From NCBI GenBank assembly GCA_031763025.1, contig JASSKH010000030.1, positions 8,348,653 through 8,412,652 of the forward strand: a DNA stretch of 64,000 nt. Direction: 5' to 3'. This stretch comes from Macrocystis pyrifera. Lineage: Eukaryota > Sar > Phaeophyceae > Laminariales > Laminariaceae. A program made the position numbers and the translations under genes. The notes beneath the pieces are model-generated. The model saw nothing but the letters and a program-made list of their open reading frames with translations, searched no databases and was not told the origin of the DNA. Positions 47,701 through 57,849 of this stretch are shown here, piece by piece (position 1 is the first letter of the stretch; the number at the start of each line of letters is the position of its first letter).

Positions 47701-50700
47701 GGACAGCTGAAGGAAAAAGAAGCAGCGACAGGGATAGTAACACCGACCAGCCCAAACAAGTTGTAGGTACAGGTAGTTCTTTACCAACGTATTCTACGAA
47801 GTAATGCTACAATCGTGTTACTAGGTGTTGTACCAGATATTATACAAACGGATGTGCAGCAGCAGTAGCAAATTGACGTACACGCGGGTACTCGTGGTGC
47901 TATCCTTTGGGGCGTGAGAGGAAAAAATGACATGAACTGCGCCTTACGAAGTATAACAGCATCGTCAGCACGTGCTGAGACCGGAACGTCCTGCTTTGGT
48001 AAAGAGTGTGTGTCCGCTCTACCTGGTGCCTTGTACAGACAGTGCAAGATGGACACGCGCGCAGCATGACACCACTCGCACAGCAGCAGTCATTGTTTAT
48101 GCCACAAACAATATCAATATTACGGGTGAACATCGTTCAATAGTAATCAGGACCACATATGATCGACCCTTTCGGTACTGCAGTCCCGTTTTAGAGACAA
48201 ACCACTTGGAATTTGAGTGGTTTGTCCCCAAATTGGGACTGCAGTACTATCAATAGAGGGGTTTACAAAAATACCGGAATATCTAGGTTTTTTGTGTAGA
48301 TGATGGGTCCTGATTGCTGCCAGGTACTGCTGTATGTACTACAAGTAGTACTGAAAATGGTCTGATATGGGTTCTATTAAAATAGGGTTGGATAACGAAC
48401 CAGAAACAAGGTCGATACGATACTGACTAAACTAATAACCTTTGTGGTAGATACGATTGCGATACTTGATACGTACATCAAAGCTTGCGTCCAGTGTCAG
48501 TGTAATTCCAAAACACGGGGATGCCCGTGGATAGAGAGCAAAACGCCACGGTGGCGGTGCCCGCCCTGCAGTACCAAAGATGGTCCGACATGTCTCGGCT
48601 CTGCGATCATCGTGTTTTCGCTGTAACCGTCCGTGTCTCTCTTTTTTTTGCGTCCAGTTCAAGCCCATACCAGGTACGTAGCTTGTTGTACGAAATTCGG
48701 GAAAGCTGCACTCACCACGTCCCTCCCCTCTCTCGTCTCTTTTGCGTCGTACCTGGTTCTGCGTTTGCTTTCTTTCGTCAATCTCGTAGTTTCGTACCGG
48801 TATGTAGAGATGTTCAGACTATGGATGCTTCTGTGTCATGGTGGTTGTTCGAATTACCGAAAAAGGCTGCCACATGGTTATAGGGAGAGCCAGCGCAGCA
48901 GCAACATACGTGCTGCCGTGGTTGGTGCGCTATACAAGTAATACCTGATACGTGCTGCTGTTCTGTATGTTGTTGCATGGTTGACCGCTTCTAGAGGGCT
49001 CTTCACCGCTGCATTTTACCAGTGTTGGCCCTTTTATTATAATAGTAATACTACTTCAGTCCCGTTTGCGGGACATTACTGGTCTAATCCCAAGTGTTTT
49101 GTCCCCAACATGGCACTGCTGCGGTCCTAAAGGGTTAATAACGGATATCTGGTACCCTGGTCGTACGTGTTTATATTGTTCATTAGACTCGACACGAAAT
49201 CTACCGCAGCTGCCAGGGCACGTTTTCGTAGAGCAGTGTGAGGTGCGTCGAGACATGGCAACGAACGAACACTGCGTGAACGGTCTGAAGGTTCTGAGCT
49301 GTTTTTTTCTCTTTTTTTTTTTCACTCCCCGTTTTGGCCCGAACAAATCGTTTCCGTTTATGTTTTTTTGTTTCGTTTTGTTTTGTTTTGTTTTGTTTTT
49401 GTTCTTGTGAGCAGACGACTAATTTATAACTATTAATACTACAGCAGTAGTAGGTGATGGGTCTTGAGGTTCTGAATTATTATTATTATTTTTTTCCTCC
49501 TCGTTTCTCGACCCGGAAAATCGTTTCCGTTTGTTCGTCTATTTGTTTGATTTTGTTTGTTTTGTCATGTTTTGCTTTGTTTGGTTCGTTTTGTTGTTGT
49601 GACCAGGCGACGAACGAACACTACGTGATCGGTCTGAAGATTCTGAACCAACTCGTGGAGGAGATCAACATTCCGACATCTGGGCGCACGTTACCGCAGC
49701 ACAGGAAGACGGCGGTCAGTTTCCGCGACCTGTGCCTGCTGCCCATATTCCAGGTAAGACATGCCGCCCCCCCAGAGTTTGGGGGAGGGAGTGTGTATGA
49801 ATGTGACGCTTCCCCCCCCCCCCCTGAGTTTGCGGGGAGGGGAGGGTTTGTATGAACATGACGGGGAAAGGCAGAGGGGGGAATTATGAAGACGATTGGA
49901 GAAACGCGGGCAGGGGGGGGGTAGATGTGTGCGGAGGGAGGAGGGAGGGGGGGAGAGTGTACTCATTGCCACGCAGGGGGGGGGGGGGGGGGGGCAGGGT
50001 GAAGAACGAAGGGGGTAGGGGGAGCTTCAGGGGGTTATTCTTGATATATAGTGGTATGGTTGAGTTCATGGGCTGGGAGTTAAACTAGATCTGGATATTT
50101 TTTTTACCCATGGTGTGCGGTATGTATAGATGCCATGGACAAGCGGCGAGCGTGATGATGCGTCCTGTTTGCCTCGCTTGGTTTGCGCGTCTCTCCAGCC
50201 CTCTCGGTGTCGGTGCTCCCGGTACCCCCCCCCCCCACCCGCCGATAGTGAGTACCCCCCCCCCCCCCCCCCCCCCCCCCCCCGCACCCCCCCCCGCCCC
50301 GCACCCGCCCGCGTTCCCCCTCCTCGTTATACATACCCTCCGCTCGGAACGTGCGTCCGTTGAGCTGTTTTCAGCGACGAACACTCAAAGATGCCCCCAC
50401 GCTGGCCATGAATGTTAGGCCCCGTTCAGACTCTGATGTGAACATACAATGGGCCTTATATTCCCGGCTAGAGTGGTATATAGGAGACCGCGGTTTGACG
50501 CCCTTGACCGACCGCCCCCCTATACTAAAACCAGTATAATATGGCCATTAATATATAGGAGACCGCGGTTTGTCGCCCTTGACCGACCGCCTCCTATACT
50601 TCAACTAGTATTATAAGGCCAGCGGTATATAGGAGACCGCGGTTTGTCGCCCTTGACCGACCGCCCCCTATTCTACAACCAGCATAATAAGGCCAGTGGT

Positions 50701-53700
50701 ATATAGGAGACCGCGGTTTGTCGCCCTTGACCGACACGCTATACTAAAACCCATTATAATAAGGCCACAAGAGGCCCTGACGCTCCCGAGCAGACGGGTC
50801 TTCTGTCAACCCCTTTTAAGACTGCACGCGTACCTGTTGTGGGGACGAAACGCTGGGAATTTGAGTCAGATTTCGGTTTCTGTACACTACATCACCTTTA
50901 TTTGCGAACGAACGGGTCTTTCGGTTAGTCAGAGGTGAAGTCGATGGGTGTCGGTGACTGACCAAGCAGCAGCAACAGCAGCAGCCTCGTTTGGGTTTGG
51001 CGGGAACGGGGGGGTTTTGCTGGATGTATCGGCGTGATGTGACTTGTGGTGACATTTTGTGACGTGTGTCGTGACATTTCGTGACGAATATCGTAACATT
51101 CTATGACGGGTGTCATGCCTTTTGGTGAAGAATATCGTGACATATCGTGATGCATGTCGTGACTTTTCGTGCCGTGTCGTGATATTTCGTGACGTCTCGT
51201 GAGATGTCTTGACGTTTCGTGACGTGTCATGACGTTTCGTGACATTTCCCGTGACGGGACGCGGCGTGTATCGTGGAGTGAGGTGCCGTGCCGTGACATA
51301 TCGTAAGGCTGCGTGGGGTGATGCAGCAGGTCGGATAGGGTAGGTTAGGGTGGGGTGGGGTAAGGTATCGTAGGGCAAGGTAGGCTAGGGTGGGATGGGG
51401 TAGGGTAGGGTAGGGTAGGGTAGGGGGGGGGGGTAAGGTGGGGCAGGGTAGTGCGGTGTAATGTAGTGTACACGTTGGAGTGTAGATCGTCCGTAATGGC
51501 CTGACCTCCCTCTTTACCCAGTCAGCCGATTGTCGATACTTGCTGTTTCACAAAGCACGACCTTGACTGCTGCGAACGCTTACCGCCAATTAGCCGCGCG
51601 AGGACAGAATGTGAGTCGCCGAGTTGCGGTTACATCCTCCTGCCCCCCCCCACCCCCCCCCCCGCCTTCTTTCTCTCTCCTCTTGAAAGACTATCCCGTC
51701 CTCGTTCGTTCTAAAAAGGTTGGAATCCGATAACACTGCCCGCGTACAAGCTGACCCCCCCCGCCCCCCGCGCCAGCCCTGACCCCGGCGTCCCGTTGAA
51801 CCTAAATATTTTGGAAACCCCTTTTGACTTATAAAGCACGTACGCACGTGTTCGTTAGAAATACCGTAGAGACCGTTGAGAGATCGCACCGGGGTGCGGG
51901 CAATCATCCGTTTCGTCAGTGCTCGTTCTCTCGTTACAACGGTGGGGGTGCTGAAGTCGAGAAATAATATTTTCGGCAGACCGTCGACCGGATCTCCCCC
52001 GAAAACGTATTTTTCGGTGCTGGCAAACCTTCTCCCCTCTGGAAGAACCCGAGCGGTCGGAAACGATGACACCCTGGTGTGTGAACTCATTGCTTTTCAT
52101 GGTGGTATCGGTTGCGCTCAGTCAAGGTGTTGCCTGAATAAGTAGCCGAACCAGTTAGTCCATCATAATGAGCAGCAAAGGTTGACCCCCCCCCCCCCCC
52201 TACGTATCTCCTACCCTCATCGCTTCGATCGAAGCTGTCATCCGTTGCAAGTCCGCCTCACAAGCGGTTCGTAGTAGAGGATGCAGCCAGCTCTCACCCT
52301 TCAATGCATGCGACTCGCTCCAACACCTCGCGGCGCTGCGCGAAGCTTTTGGTGCAAGCTAGTGTTTACCCGCTGGGTGGAAACCCGATGTGCTCGGTCC
52401 CGGCATCGTAAGGATTCGAGGGAGGATCTAACAGTATGGTCATACGACTACGGCCATGCATGACATGAGTACCCCCCCCCCTCTCACCCTCACCCCCCCC
52501 CCCCCCCCCCCACACACACCCTTAAGTCACGTGGCCGAATTAACTCACCAGGTAGTTATTTCTGACGAACAGCACAAGCCGACCCCCCGCCCCCACCCCC
52601 CTAACTCCCCTACCAAGATTAGCAAAAGGTTTCTGTGGACATGATAAATGGTAAAAGCGTACTAGGCGCCCAACAGTTGGAGATGCGTGGTCAGTTGTCG
52701 AATGACTCAAAGCAAGCAACAGATGAGTATCCCCCCCCCCCCCCCCCCCCCCCCCACATGCGGACTCCTTCTGGCCTTATTGACTCTGGACTCCCTTGTG
52801 ACGACACGCTTTCCCCCCTCCAACCTCCAATTATTTCTTCGTGTTTTTGTTTTTGTTTTCCAGATCGCTTTGAAGTCGATGCAGCAGATCCAGATGCGGC
52901 AGATAGTGAACGCTAGCCCGGCGCAGGAGGCGGCGATGCTCGAGCAGGCGCTCACTCTGTGCACACGGTGCCTGTCGTACGACTTCATCGGGACTAATCC
53001 GGACGAGAGCTCGGAGGACGTGGGGACTATTCAGGTGCGCGTGCATGCAGTCAGGAAATACTTGGGCCAAAAGGCTGTGTTTAGTATCAGGGATTCCAGT
53101 ATACTCGGTAGTAGTTTTTGTACCAGTACTACTTTGCCCCGAAAGGCAAGGATCGGTTGTGTGTTAATATTCACTTCACAAATGACGCTTGTTACGGTAG
53201 GACATGCGTTGATGCCATGTAGCACTTTTTGGACATGCCTTATTTTACTTATTTATATTTTTGTTCCCATTTATTTATCTTCGCCCTTCTTTTCTCTGTC
53301 CCTCCTACTGCTGTACGTAGTCGTAACTCAGACCCGGGGTCACATGACAACCTCTCCCCCCCCCCCCCCTCCCCACTACGGTTCTTGCCTTGGCAGGCGT
53401 TTTTTATAGAGAGAGGCCTGCAGCCATTTCTCCCCTATTAATAGTCGACTCGCGTCGAAACGCTTGTAGCGCGTTTTTTTTGCCTTGCAAGGCAGATATT
53501 TGTGTCTGATGAGGCTTCTCGACTAGGGAACTATACGACACCTCTAGTAAGGGAGTAAGGCGTGCCCTTTTTTTTTCAATATTTTCCGTTAAGAGACCTC
53601 GTACGAGGCCATGGGATTTTTGCCCATCATCGGGTTACAACCCTTTTAGGACCACACTCCCGTTTTTGGGGACAAACTACTTAAGGTTTGACTGCTTTGT

Positions 53701-56700
53701 CTGTCCCCAAACGGGACTGCACTTCTCAAAGGGTTAAGAAAGCGTACACTTTTTTTTTCCTTGAAATCCGTTTTTTTTTGGGTGGGAAGAGATGTATAGA
53801 GCTCTGGTTGTGGGGAACTTCAGAGAAAACATCAGGTGCACCCCTGTGGGCACGCATAGCATGCATCAAGTTGTCTTTATATTCCCGGACAGAGTGGTAC
53901 AGCAGTACCAGTATACTGGGGTTTGTTGAGAGAAAAAGAAGGGCGAAAAAAAAGAAGCTGTGAGATCCAATTTTTTCACTCTAAACTCATCTTTGCAAGC
54001 TTGGTGTGATACTACTACGGGGGACCATAGTTAACAGGACCAAATATTGTTAGTAAAAATAGGGAAAAATATAGGTTTTTGTGTGTAGCGCAGGTCCTAT
54101 TTACTATGGCCCCCCGTAATAGTGCTACTATGAGTGGTAATACCATTAATAGTGGTGATTCGATAGCCCGTTCTATGGAGTGTGTAGGTTTTTAGAGTGC
54201 TCTACAAATTACTGTAGTACAGACTTGAAAGCAACGAATTCGCCACCTACCAAGTTTGCCATAAAAGGCGACTGCTGTATTCACGGAATATTAGACTGGC
54301 TGGCTGCGCAAACCAGAACCCAGGCCTGTTGGTAGAAATGGTCGAAACGTGATACTTCGAAGTATTTTTTATTCGAGCGAAGCGAGCTGCGATTTTTGTA
54401 CCGCCGCCTAAAATTCGGGGGCGCGAGGGGGGAGGGGGGGGGCAGCCTAGATTTCTTATTTGAAAAAGGGTTTGTTCCACACTAACTTCAGTACGATATC
54501 TGCTCCCGAATTTCTAATTTCTCCTGGAACTGCCAGGCTGAGTTTCTTGTGGGGTTCATTCTTGTGAGAGGGTATACTCTGAGGTACCCGGGTGCCGAAC
54601 CCGGTTATGTTGGTCATACTCGGGTAGGACTGTTATACCCCGGTTATTACATATGCATACCGGCAGTAGATGCCGTAGGGTAGATGCTGTTTTGGCTTGG
54701 GTACGGTCAAGTGGCGTGGTGCTGTGTGTGTGCTGCCGTGCGTTCACACCAGACGGTCTGGATTGGTACTGTACATGCGTGAATGCTGTTGGTGGCGTGG
54801 GTGCTGCTGGTTGTGTGCGTGTATGTGTTTGTCCTTCCGTACGCGTTTGTGTTACCAGGTATTATACACGAGTGGGCAAATGTAATAAGAATCAGAACCC
54901 GCGATGGACCCCAAAAACCATGTATCCCCTTATGTTAACACACCATGTTTGGTAGTGATAACTGTAGTATACGCACGTGTTCGTTGGTTACTCGTGTTGA
55001 GCGGTTTTCGATGAGACGGCGGCGTCATGGCGGAGGGTGGTTGCTGCGTCTCTTCTCAGGGTGGATGGGAGATAGCTTCTCACGAGACGGCAGCAACACC
55101 GGTATTGGCGGCGGTAACGTAGGTGTTAGCGGTGGCGTTGGCGTTAGCGTTAGCGTTAGCGTTAGCGTTTAGCGTTAGCGTTAGCTTAGCTTAGCTTAGG
55201 TTAGCGTGGTTAGCGTGGTTAGCGTGGTTAGCGTGGTTAGCGGTTAGCGGTTAGCGGTAGCCGTAGCGCTAACGGTAGCGGTAACGGTAGCGGTCAGCGG
55301 TTAGCGGTTAGCGGTAGCGGTTAGCGGTAGCGGTTAGCGTATGCCTTCTTGAACGGAAGCGGGAACGGTGGTGCCAGTGGCGACGGTGGCAGTATCGGTA
55401 GCGGCGGTGGTAGCGATAGCGATAGCGATAGCAGTAGCTGTAGCGGCAGCATTATCGGAAGCGGTAACGGTGGTGTCAACGGCGGCGCTAGCGGTGGCCG
55501 TAGCATTAGAGCCAGTGGCAGGGGGCGGTAGGCGTAGCGTTGACGATGGCAGATAGGGCGAGGGCGGCGTCGTAGAATCTTGACCTTGGTGGGCGCACAA
55601 CGAGGCGTGGCGTCAGGAAACGAGGGAAAGCGTGAGGCGTGTTTTTGGAGCACAAGCGTGTCCTCGGCAGTCGGCGAGGGGGGTGGTGTTGCGCTCCTGC
55701 CCCTGAGAAAGTGGTTTACGTTTCCCCCGCCATGGCTTTTCGGGTACACTTTTGTCGCGGCATGATGATCGAACGGTCCTTCTGCGACATCTTCGCAAAC
55801 CTGTCCACCTGGGTGTTACCCCTGCGGCGACATTTTGTGTACATGTTGTGACACAATGTTGATGTCGCACCCCTCGGACAGACCAGACGATCTAGACACT
55901 TGATGATCTAGATCATTCAGGGCAGATCGATAGATATGTATGTATCGGTATGATCTGTATGATCTGGCTCACGTTGCCGGATGGGAGCCGTATAGTCTGC
56001 ATGATCTAGGGCATGCTTCCTGTGTTGGGGACCTGTACTATACAGATCCTGCAAAGCACCTCAGAACGGCGGGTTGGAATCTATCTGATCTATCTGATCT
56101 GTAGATGGTATGCTCGACGTGTGCAATGTTGTCAGTGGGGGGGCGGACTTCTAGAGGGAATCGCTTCGTTTTGGTCTCTCGATGAAACACGACGAAAAAT
56201 AGTTGAGTGTTTTTTTTTTTTTATTATTATTATTCTGTTGGTTTCGATGACACGAGTTTGGAGGTTGCCATTCATGTTGTTGTTGTTGCAGGGTTAGTTT
56301 TCAATGTCAATTTTTGTGTTTTGTTGTGTGTCGTTTTAAAATCGAACCGTCCTGTATACCCGACGGTATCAGCGTATCCGGCACCGTACCAAAATACAGC
56401 CCAGCCCGCAACTGCAGCGGTTTTTCCATCGAGTGGCCGCCGCTCTATATACGCTGTTAACCCTCTGGTTGTTGGAAGCTTGGCGACCAAAACGTGTATA
56501 AATTTTACGGCAGTGTTGCAAACCAACCGCCTACTTTCAGCGTGAGGGCCCAGAAATGCGGATGGTCGTGTCTTACCTTGCTTTTGTGAACGCGGACACC
56601 AATCTGTCAACTTCACCTTTTTCTTATCGCGATTCCTTTCTTCCGATCACACAGTGGCCGGCGCTGTGATCGTCCCGTTTGTTATGGAGTTGAGTCTTCC

Positions 56701-57473
56701 CTCTGAAGTTCCAAGAGGGCTGTATGGCAGACCTGGAGTAGACGGTCAAGGCTAATCATCACGGAGCTTGTTTCCCCAAAAAACTATTTTCGGTCGTGTG
56801 TTTCGTTTTTTTTTTTTCCCGCAATTGATATGGGATTTTTTTCCTGGGTTTTGCGCCGTTCCTGATTCTTAACGGTGTGTGTTTTTGATTTTTCGTCCCC
56901 GCTTTTGAACAGGTGCCTTCGGCGTGGCGAGAGGTGGTGACGGACCCGAGTACGTTCACGTCGCTGTTCGAGTTTTACAAGACTACCGAACCTCCAAGAT
57001 CCAGCCAGGTATGTGTGATGCGTGTGTACCAGCTTTGTATGTATGTATGTATGTATGTTTATGTATGTATGTATGTATGCATGCTGTTTGGTGAGTCAAA
57101 ACTATGATGGGAGGTTGCTTATAACCCGATTACGGCGAAGATTTCAACGTGGTTTCGTTTCAGCTGCACACCCTTGCTTACCGCCGCTCCCCCCCCCCCC
57201 CCCACTCCCTTCCCCCCGCCCCTTGGTCTGCACGCCTCCAAACGATTCTTGTGTGTTCACCGTCTGTGTGAACTTGTGCAGGCGATGCAATCGATCGTGC
57301 TCTTGTCGAGCGTGCGACGATCCCTGTTCTCGAAGGAGACGGACCGAGGAGCGTACCTGCAGCAGCTCATGAATTTCATCCGAGACATCTTGCAGACCAA
57401 CCACGGTCTCCACCACCCGGACAACTATCATCAATTCTGCCGACAGCTGGGGAGGCTCAAGGCAAACTATCAG
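38667..57473 (+). CDS. XPO7: Exportin-7 (RanBP16), N-terminal third, five exons, continues past the window
   Basis: Join 38667-39077, 49607-49753, 52864-53034, 56913-57008 and 57282-57473. The 339 codons follow exportin-7 colinearly: an importin-beta-like N-terminus with SCL-type LLLASSSLTRLI, RNYILNYLGS, ITKLGWFD, IGLKILNQLVEEIN, HRKTAVSFRD, YDFIGTNPDESSED, SVRRSLFS and NNYHQF-like DNYHQFCR followed by LARLKSNYQ-like LGRLKANYQ. Exportin-7 is a Ran-GTP-dependent nuclear transport receptor of about 1,090 residues in animals, so two thirds are missing here. Every intron is phase 0 and every exon ends in CAG|GT. Kozak-like CAGCCATGG supports the start. Nothing in 57.5-64 kb resembles the next expected block. 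Confidence 0.93.
39200..39770. repeat. Diverged tandem duplications at the start of exportin-7 intron 1
   Basis: One pair: GGCAGTACAGAACAG...TTAAAACGCCTAAAAATGCG (39216-39310) and GGCAGTACACTGGTC...TTAAAACGCCTCGTAATACA (39402-39515). A second pair: ATGAATCCTAGCCTTCATAC with ACTCGATTTCCACC (39587) and ACGAATCGTGGCCTTCTATT with CTCGATTTCCACG (39722). Confidence 0.55.
39771..41327. other. Exportin-7 intron 1, no gene seen
   Basis: GGTGCCTCCAGCGGG-type repeats occur near 39960-40030 and 41130-41200 (diverged copies followed by GACCCGGTCG-like DNA). Frames near 40500-40990 on either strand match nothing known. Confidence 0.5.
41328..41551 (+). mobile_element. C-tailed SINE-like element, copy 5
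   Basis: Runs from CGCCTCACAAGCGGTTCTTA through GGCGCTTCGCGCTTGGTGCA and CGGTGAAAACCCGACGTGCT to CATGCATGATATCGAGTACC and about 26 C. A C run (41312-41325) also precedes it. Confidence 0.75.
41784..41888. mobile_element. MITE family 1, copy 6
   Basis: Left tip eroded to TTCGGGGGTCCATAGTTAAT; right end CCCCCGTAG then TA. It directly abuts an inverted-repeat family 2 copy. Confidence 0.85.
41891..41973. repeat. Inverted-repeat family 2, copy
   Basis: GGACTGCAGTCCGATTTTGG through TTTATCCCCAAAACGGGACT and GCAGTTCTCAAAGGGTTT. Confidence 0.75.
42109..42209. mobile_element. MITE family 1, copy 7
   Basis: TTACGGGGGACCATACTAAA to CCCCCCGTAA with TA on both sides and an ACTA/TAGT palindromic flank. 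Confidence 0.9.
42390..42485. repeat. (GCTT)n microsatellite
   Basis: About 22 units with TTTG and TTCC variants near the end. Confidence 0.95.
42675..42985 (+). repeat. CACATTAAACCGTTCTT repeat family, two copies
   Basis: A partial copy at 42690-42725 and a fuller one at 42893-42985 that includes CGACATCCAGCA and GTGTCCGTGCTGATTCTTCA. Confidence 0.65.
43052..43159. mobile_element. MITE family 1, copy 8
   Basis: Full length, TTACGGGGGACCATAGTAAA to CCCCCGTAA, TA flanks. Confidence 0.9.
44037..44141. mobile_element. MITE family 1, copy 9
   Basis: Full length. The left flanking TA has become TG, and the right TA is kept. Confidence 0.9.
44690..44725. repeat. (ATT)n microsatellite
   Basis: Short TTATTATTA run in exportin-7 intron 1. 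Confidence 0.85.
45116..45217. mobile_element. MITE family 1, copy 10
   Basis: TTACGAGGGACCATAGTAAA to CCGCGTAG, TA on both sides; a short deletion near the right end. Confidence 0.85.
45465..45580 (-). repeat. CACATTAAACCGTTCTT family, inverted copy
   Basis: GAAGAATCGGCACGGACACT then TGCTGGATGTCGACGGGTAG and AAGAACGGTT are the reverse complement of the copy at 8360. Confidence 0.65.
46140..46781 (+). other. TATA-bearing GC-rich island with a 60-codon ORF (possible LTR-gag remnant)
   Basis: AGGTATATATAGATATACTT (about 46159) resembles a TATA box. About 400 bp of GC-rich DNA follows, then GAGGTACCCCGAATGAGCAC opens a 60-codon frame (46599-46781), MSTSIVELESRSTVSTGLHA to EREALL, that is Glu/Arg-rich. 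The order of TATA, leader and charged ORF is like the 5' part of an LTR retroelement, but no LTR ends, priming site or pol were found. Confidence 0.3.
47036..47285. repeat. GAGCGAGCGTAGCGG inverted repeats
   Basis: Two units, GTGAGCGAGCGTAGCGGAAA...CCGCCCGCGACGCGAAGC (47038-47078) and TGAGCGAGCGTAGCGGGCGG...CCGCCCGCGGAGCGAAGC (47239-47282). Each can fold, and they are about 200 bp apart. Confidence 0.6.
48167..48250. repeat. Inverted-repeat family 2, copy
   Basis: CCCTTTCGGTACTGCAGTCC with arms ACAAACCACTT / GAGTGGTTTGT, closing TTGGGACTGCAGTAC. Confidence 0.75.
49044..49138. repeat. Inverted-repeat family 2, diverged copy
   Basis: TTCAGTCCCGTTTGCGGGAC through TTTTGTCCCCAACATGGCAC to TCCTAAAGGGTTAA. 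Confidence 0.65.
49256..49606 (+). repeat. Two upstream partial copies of the exportin-7 exon 2 acceptor region
   Basis: Copy 1 (49256) repeats the exon start as ATNEHCVNGLKVL. Copy 2 (49454) keeps only GTGATGGGTCTTGAGGTTCT. Both lead into T-rich intron DNA containing CCGTTTTGGCCCG- or CTCGACCCGG-type sequence and ATCGTTTCCGTTT. Matching GTGA-x-GGTCT points lie at 49276, 49454 and the real exon at 49625, 178 and 171 bp apart. Confidence 0.75.
49607..49753 (+). CDS. XPO7: Exportin-7 exon 2
   Basis: 49 codons from ATNEHYVIGLKILNQLVEEI to LLPIFQ, acceptor TGACCAG and donor CAG|GTAAGA. The 5' end of this exon is duplicated twice just upstream (49256 and 49454). Confidence 0.93.
50444..50775. repeat. 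74-75 bp tandem repeat, four units
   Basis: TAGGAGACCGCGGTTTG starts at 50481, 50556, 50630 and 50704. Each unit continues GCCCTTGACCGACCGCC and TATAATAAGGCCA. It lies in exportin-7 intron 2. Confidence 0.9.
51030..51300. repeat. TTTCGTGACGTGTCGTGAC short-unit satellite
   Basis: Irregular units of 16-21 bp built on TCGTGACAT and TTTCGTGACG. The poly-basic minus-strand frames here are by-products. Confidence 0.85.
51325..51440. repeat. (TAGGG)n-like array
   Basis: GGGTAGGGTAGGGTAGGGTA and variants with GGTTAGGGTGGGG. It is a pentamer on the whole rather than the TTAGGG hexamer. Confidence 0.8.
52222..52490 (+). mobile_element. C-tailed SINE-like element, copy 6
   Basis: From ATCGAAGCTGTCATCCGTTG through AAGTCCGCCTCACAAGCGGT to CATGCATGACATGAGTACCC and C-rich DNA. 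A C tract (52186-52200) precedes it. Confidence 0.75.
52672..52757 (+). mobile_element. LINE 3'-end fragment with C tail, diverged
   Basis: GAGATGCGTGGTCAGTTGTC, then AATGACTCAAAGCAAGCAAC and AGATGAGTAT followed by about 27 C. It lies 107 bp upstream of exportin-7 exon 3. Confidence 0.75.
52864..53034 (+). CDS. XPO7: Exportin-7 exon 3
   Basis: 57 codons, IALKSMQQIQMRQIVNASPA to EDVGTIQ, acceptor TTTTCCAG and donor CAG|GTGCGC. CLSYDFIGTNPDESSED is a strongly conserved exportin-7 stretch. Confidence 0.95.
53641..53736. repeat. Inverted-repeat family 2, copy
   Basis: CCCTTTTAGGACCACACTCC to GGGACTGCACTTCTCAAAGG and GTTAA, the best-kept tips of the family (CCCTTT...AAAGGG). Confidence 0.75.
54015..54119. 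mobile_element. MITE family 1, copy 11
   Basis: CTACGGGGGACCATAGTTAA to CCCCCCGTAA, TA flanks. Confidence 0.9.
54451..54550 (+). repeat. TTTCTTATTTGA repeat, plus copy
   Basis: GATTTCTTATTTGAAAAAGG, then CACACTAACTTCAGTACGAT and CTCCCGAATTTCTAATTTCT, matching the inverted copy at 35277-35362. Confidence 0.55.
55120..55560. repeat. (GTTAGC)n and (GGTAGC)n hexamer array
   Basis: Nearly pure GCGTTA units at 55134-55180, then GCGTGGTTA and GCGGTTA variants, grading into GGTAGCGATAGC-type DNA. The Gly/Ser and Val/Ala frames here come from the repeat. Confidence 0.9.
55890..56110. repeat. GATC-rich repeat copy
   Basis: GATGATCTAGATCATTCAGG, ATCTGTATGATCTGGCTCAC and ATCTATCTGATCTATCTGAT; matches 10430-10520 and 32860-33003, including GTTGCCGATGGGAGCCGTAT-like text. 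Confidence 0.55.
56913..57008 (+). CDS. XPO7: Exportin-7 exon 4
   Basis: 32 codons, VPSAWREVVTDPSTFTSLFE to RSSQ, acceptor TTGAACAG and donor CAG|GTATGT. It matches the IPTSWR...FFDLYH region of the family. Confidence 0.9.
57038..57080. repeat. (ATGT)n microsatellite
   Basis: TATGTATGTATG run 30 bp after the exon 4 donor. Confidence 0.9.
57282..57473 (+). CDS. XPO7: Exportin-7 exon 5
   Basis: 64 codons, AMQSIVLLSSVRRSLFSKET to LKANYQ, acceptor TTGTGCAG and donor CAG|GTGAGT. SVRRSLF and NYHQFCR mark the family. Confidence 0.93.
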
Positions 57474-57539
57474 GTGAGTTTTCGTACTTGATTTTGTGGA
57501 GTTTTTGCGGCAAAAGGGAGGGACGGAGGGGAGGGGTTA

Positions 57540-57760
57540 GGGGGGAGGATGGAGGGAGACTAAGGGTCGGTTTTAGTTCGGTTTGAATGCGGTTAGTTTT
57601 TATTCGGTTCTGTTTCGGTGCGGTTCGGTCGGTCGGTTCGACGGACTTGGGGTTGGGTCCATGCGGTTCGGTTTGGAGCGATTGATTCGGGTCTGATTGT
57701 GTTTGGGTTGGTGTGGTTCGATGCGGTTTCAGTTTCTGTTCGGTGCAGTTCGGCTCTTGC
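57540..57760. repeat. CGGTTCGGTT-type degenerate repeat
   Basis: CGGTTCTGTTTCGGTGCGGT and variants in the intron after exon 5. Confidence 0.7.
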
Positions 57761-57785
57761 TGTAACAACGGAGGAAGAATGTATT

Positions 57786-57849
57786 AAAAAAAGTGAAAAA
57801 TATAGGTTTTGTGTGTACCGTAGGTCCTATTTACTATGGCCCTCCGTAA
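57786..57849. mobile_element. MITE family 1, copy 12 (left half missing)
   Basis: AAATATAGGTTTTGTGTGTA to GGCCCTCCGTAA. The left arm is gone. Confidence 0.8.

Noticed and set aside
49231..49410. Separate gene starting MATNEHCVNGL
   Set aside because: It is a decayed partial copy of exportin-7 exon 2 that loses frame after about 13 residues.
50444..50775. CRISPR array
   Set aside because: The 74-bp units are contiguous and similar throughout, without unique spacers, and the setting is a eukaryotic intron.
51325..51440. Internal telomere
   Set aside because: The unit is mostly TAGGG with irregular variants; no known telomere hexamer or heptamer is kept in register.
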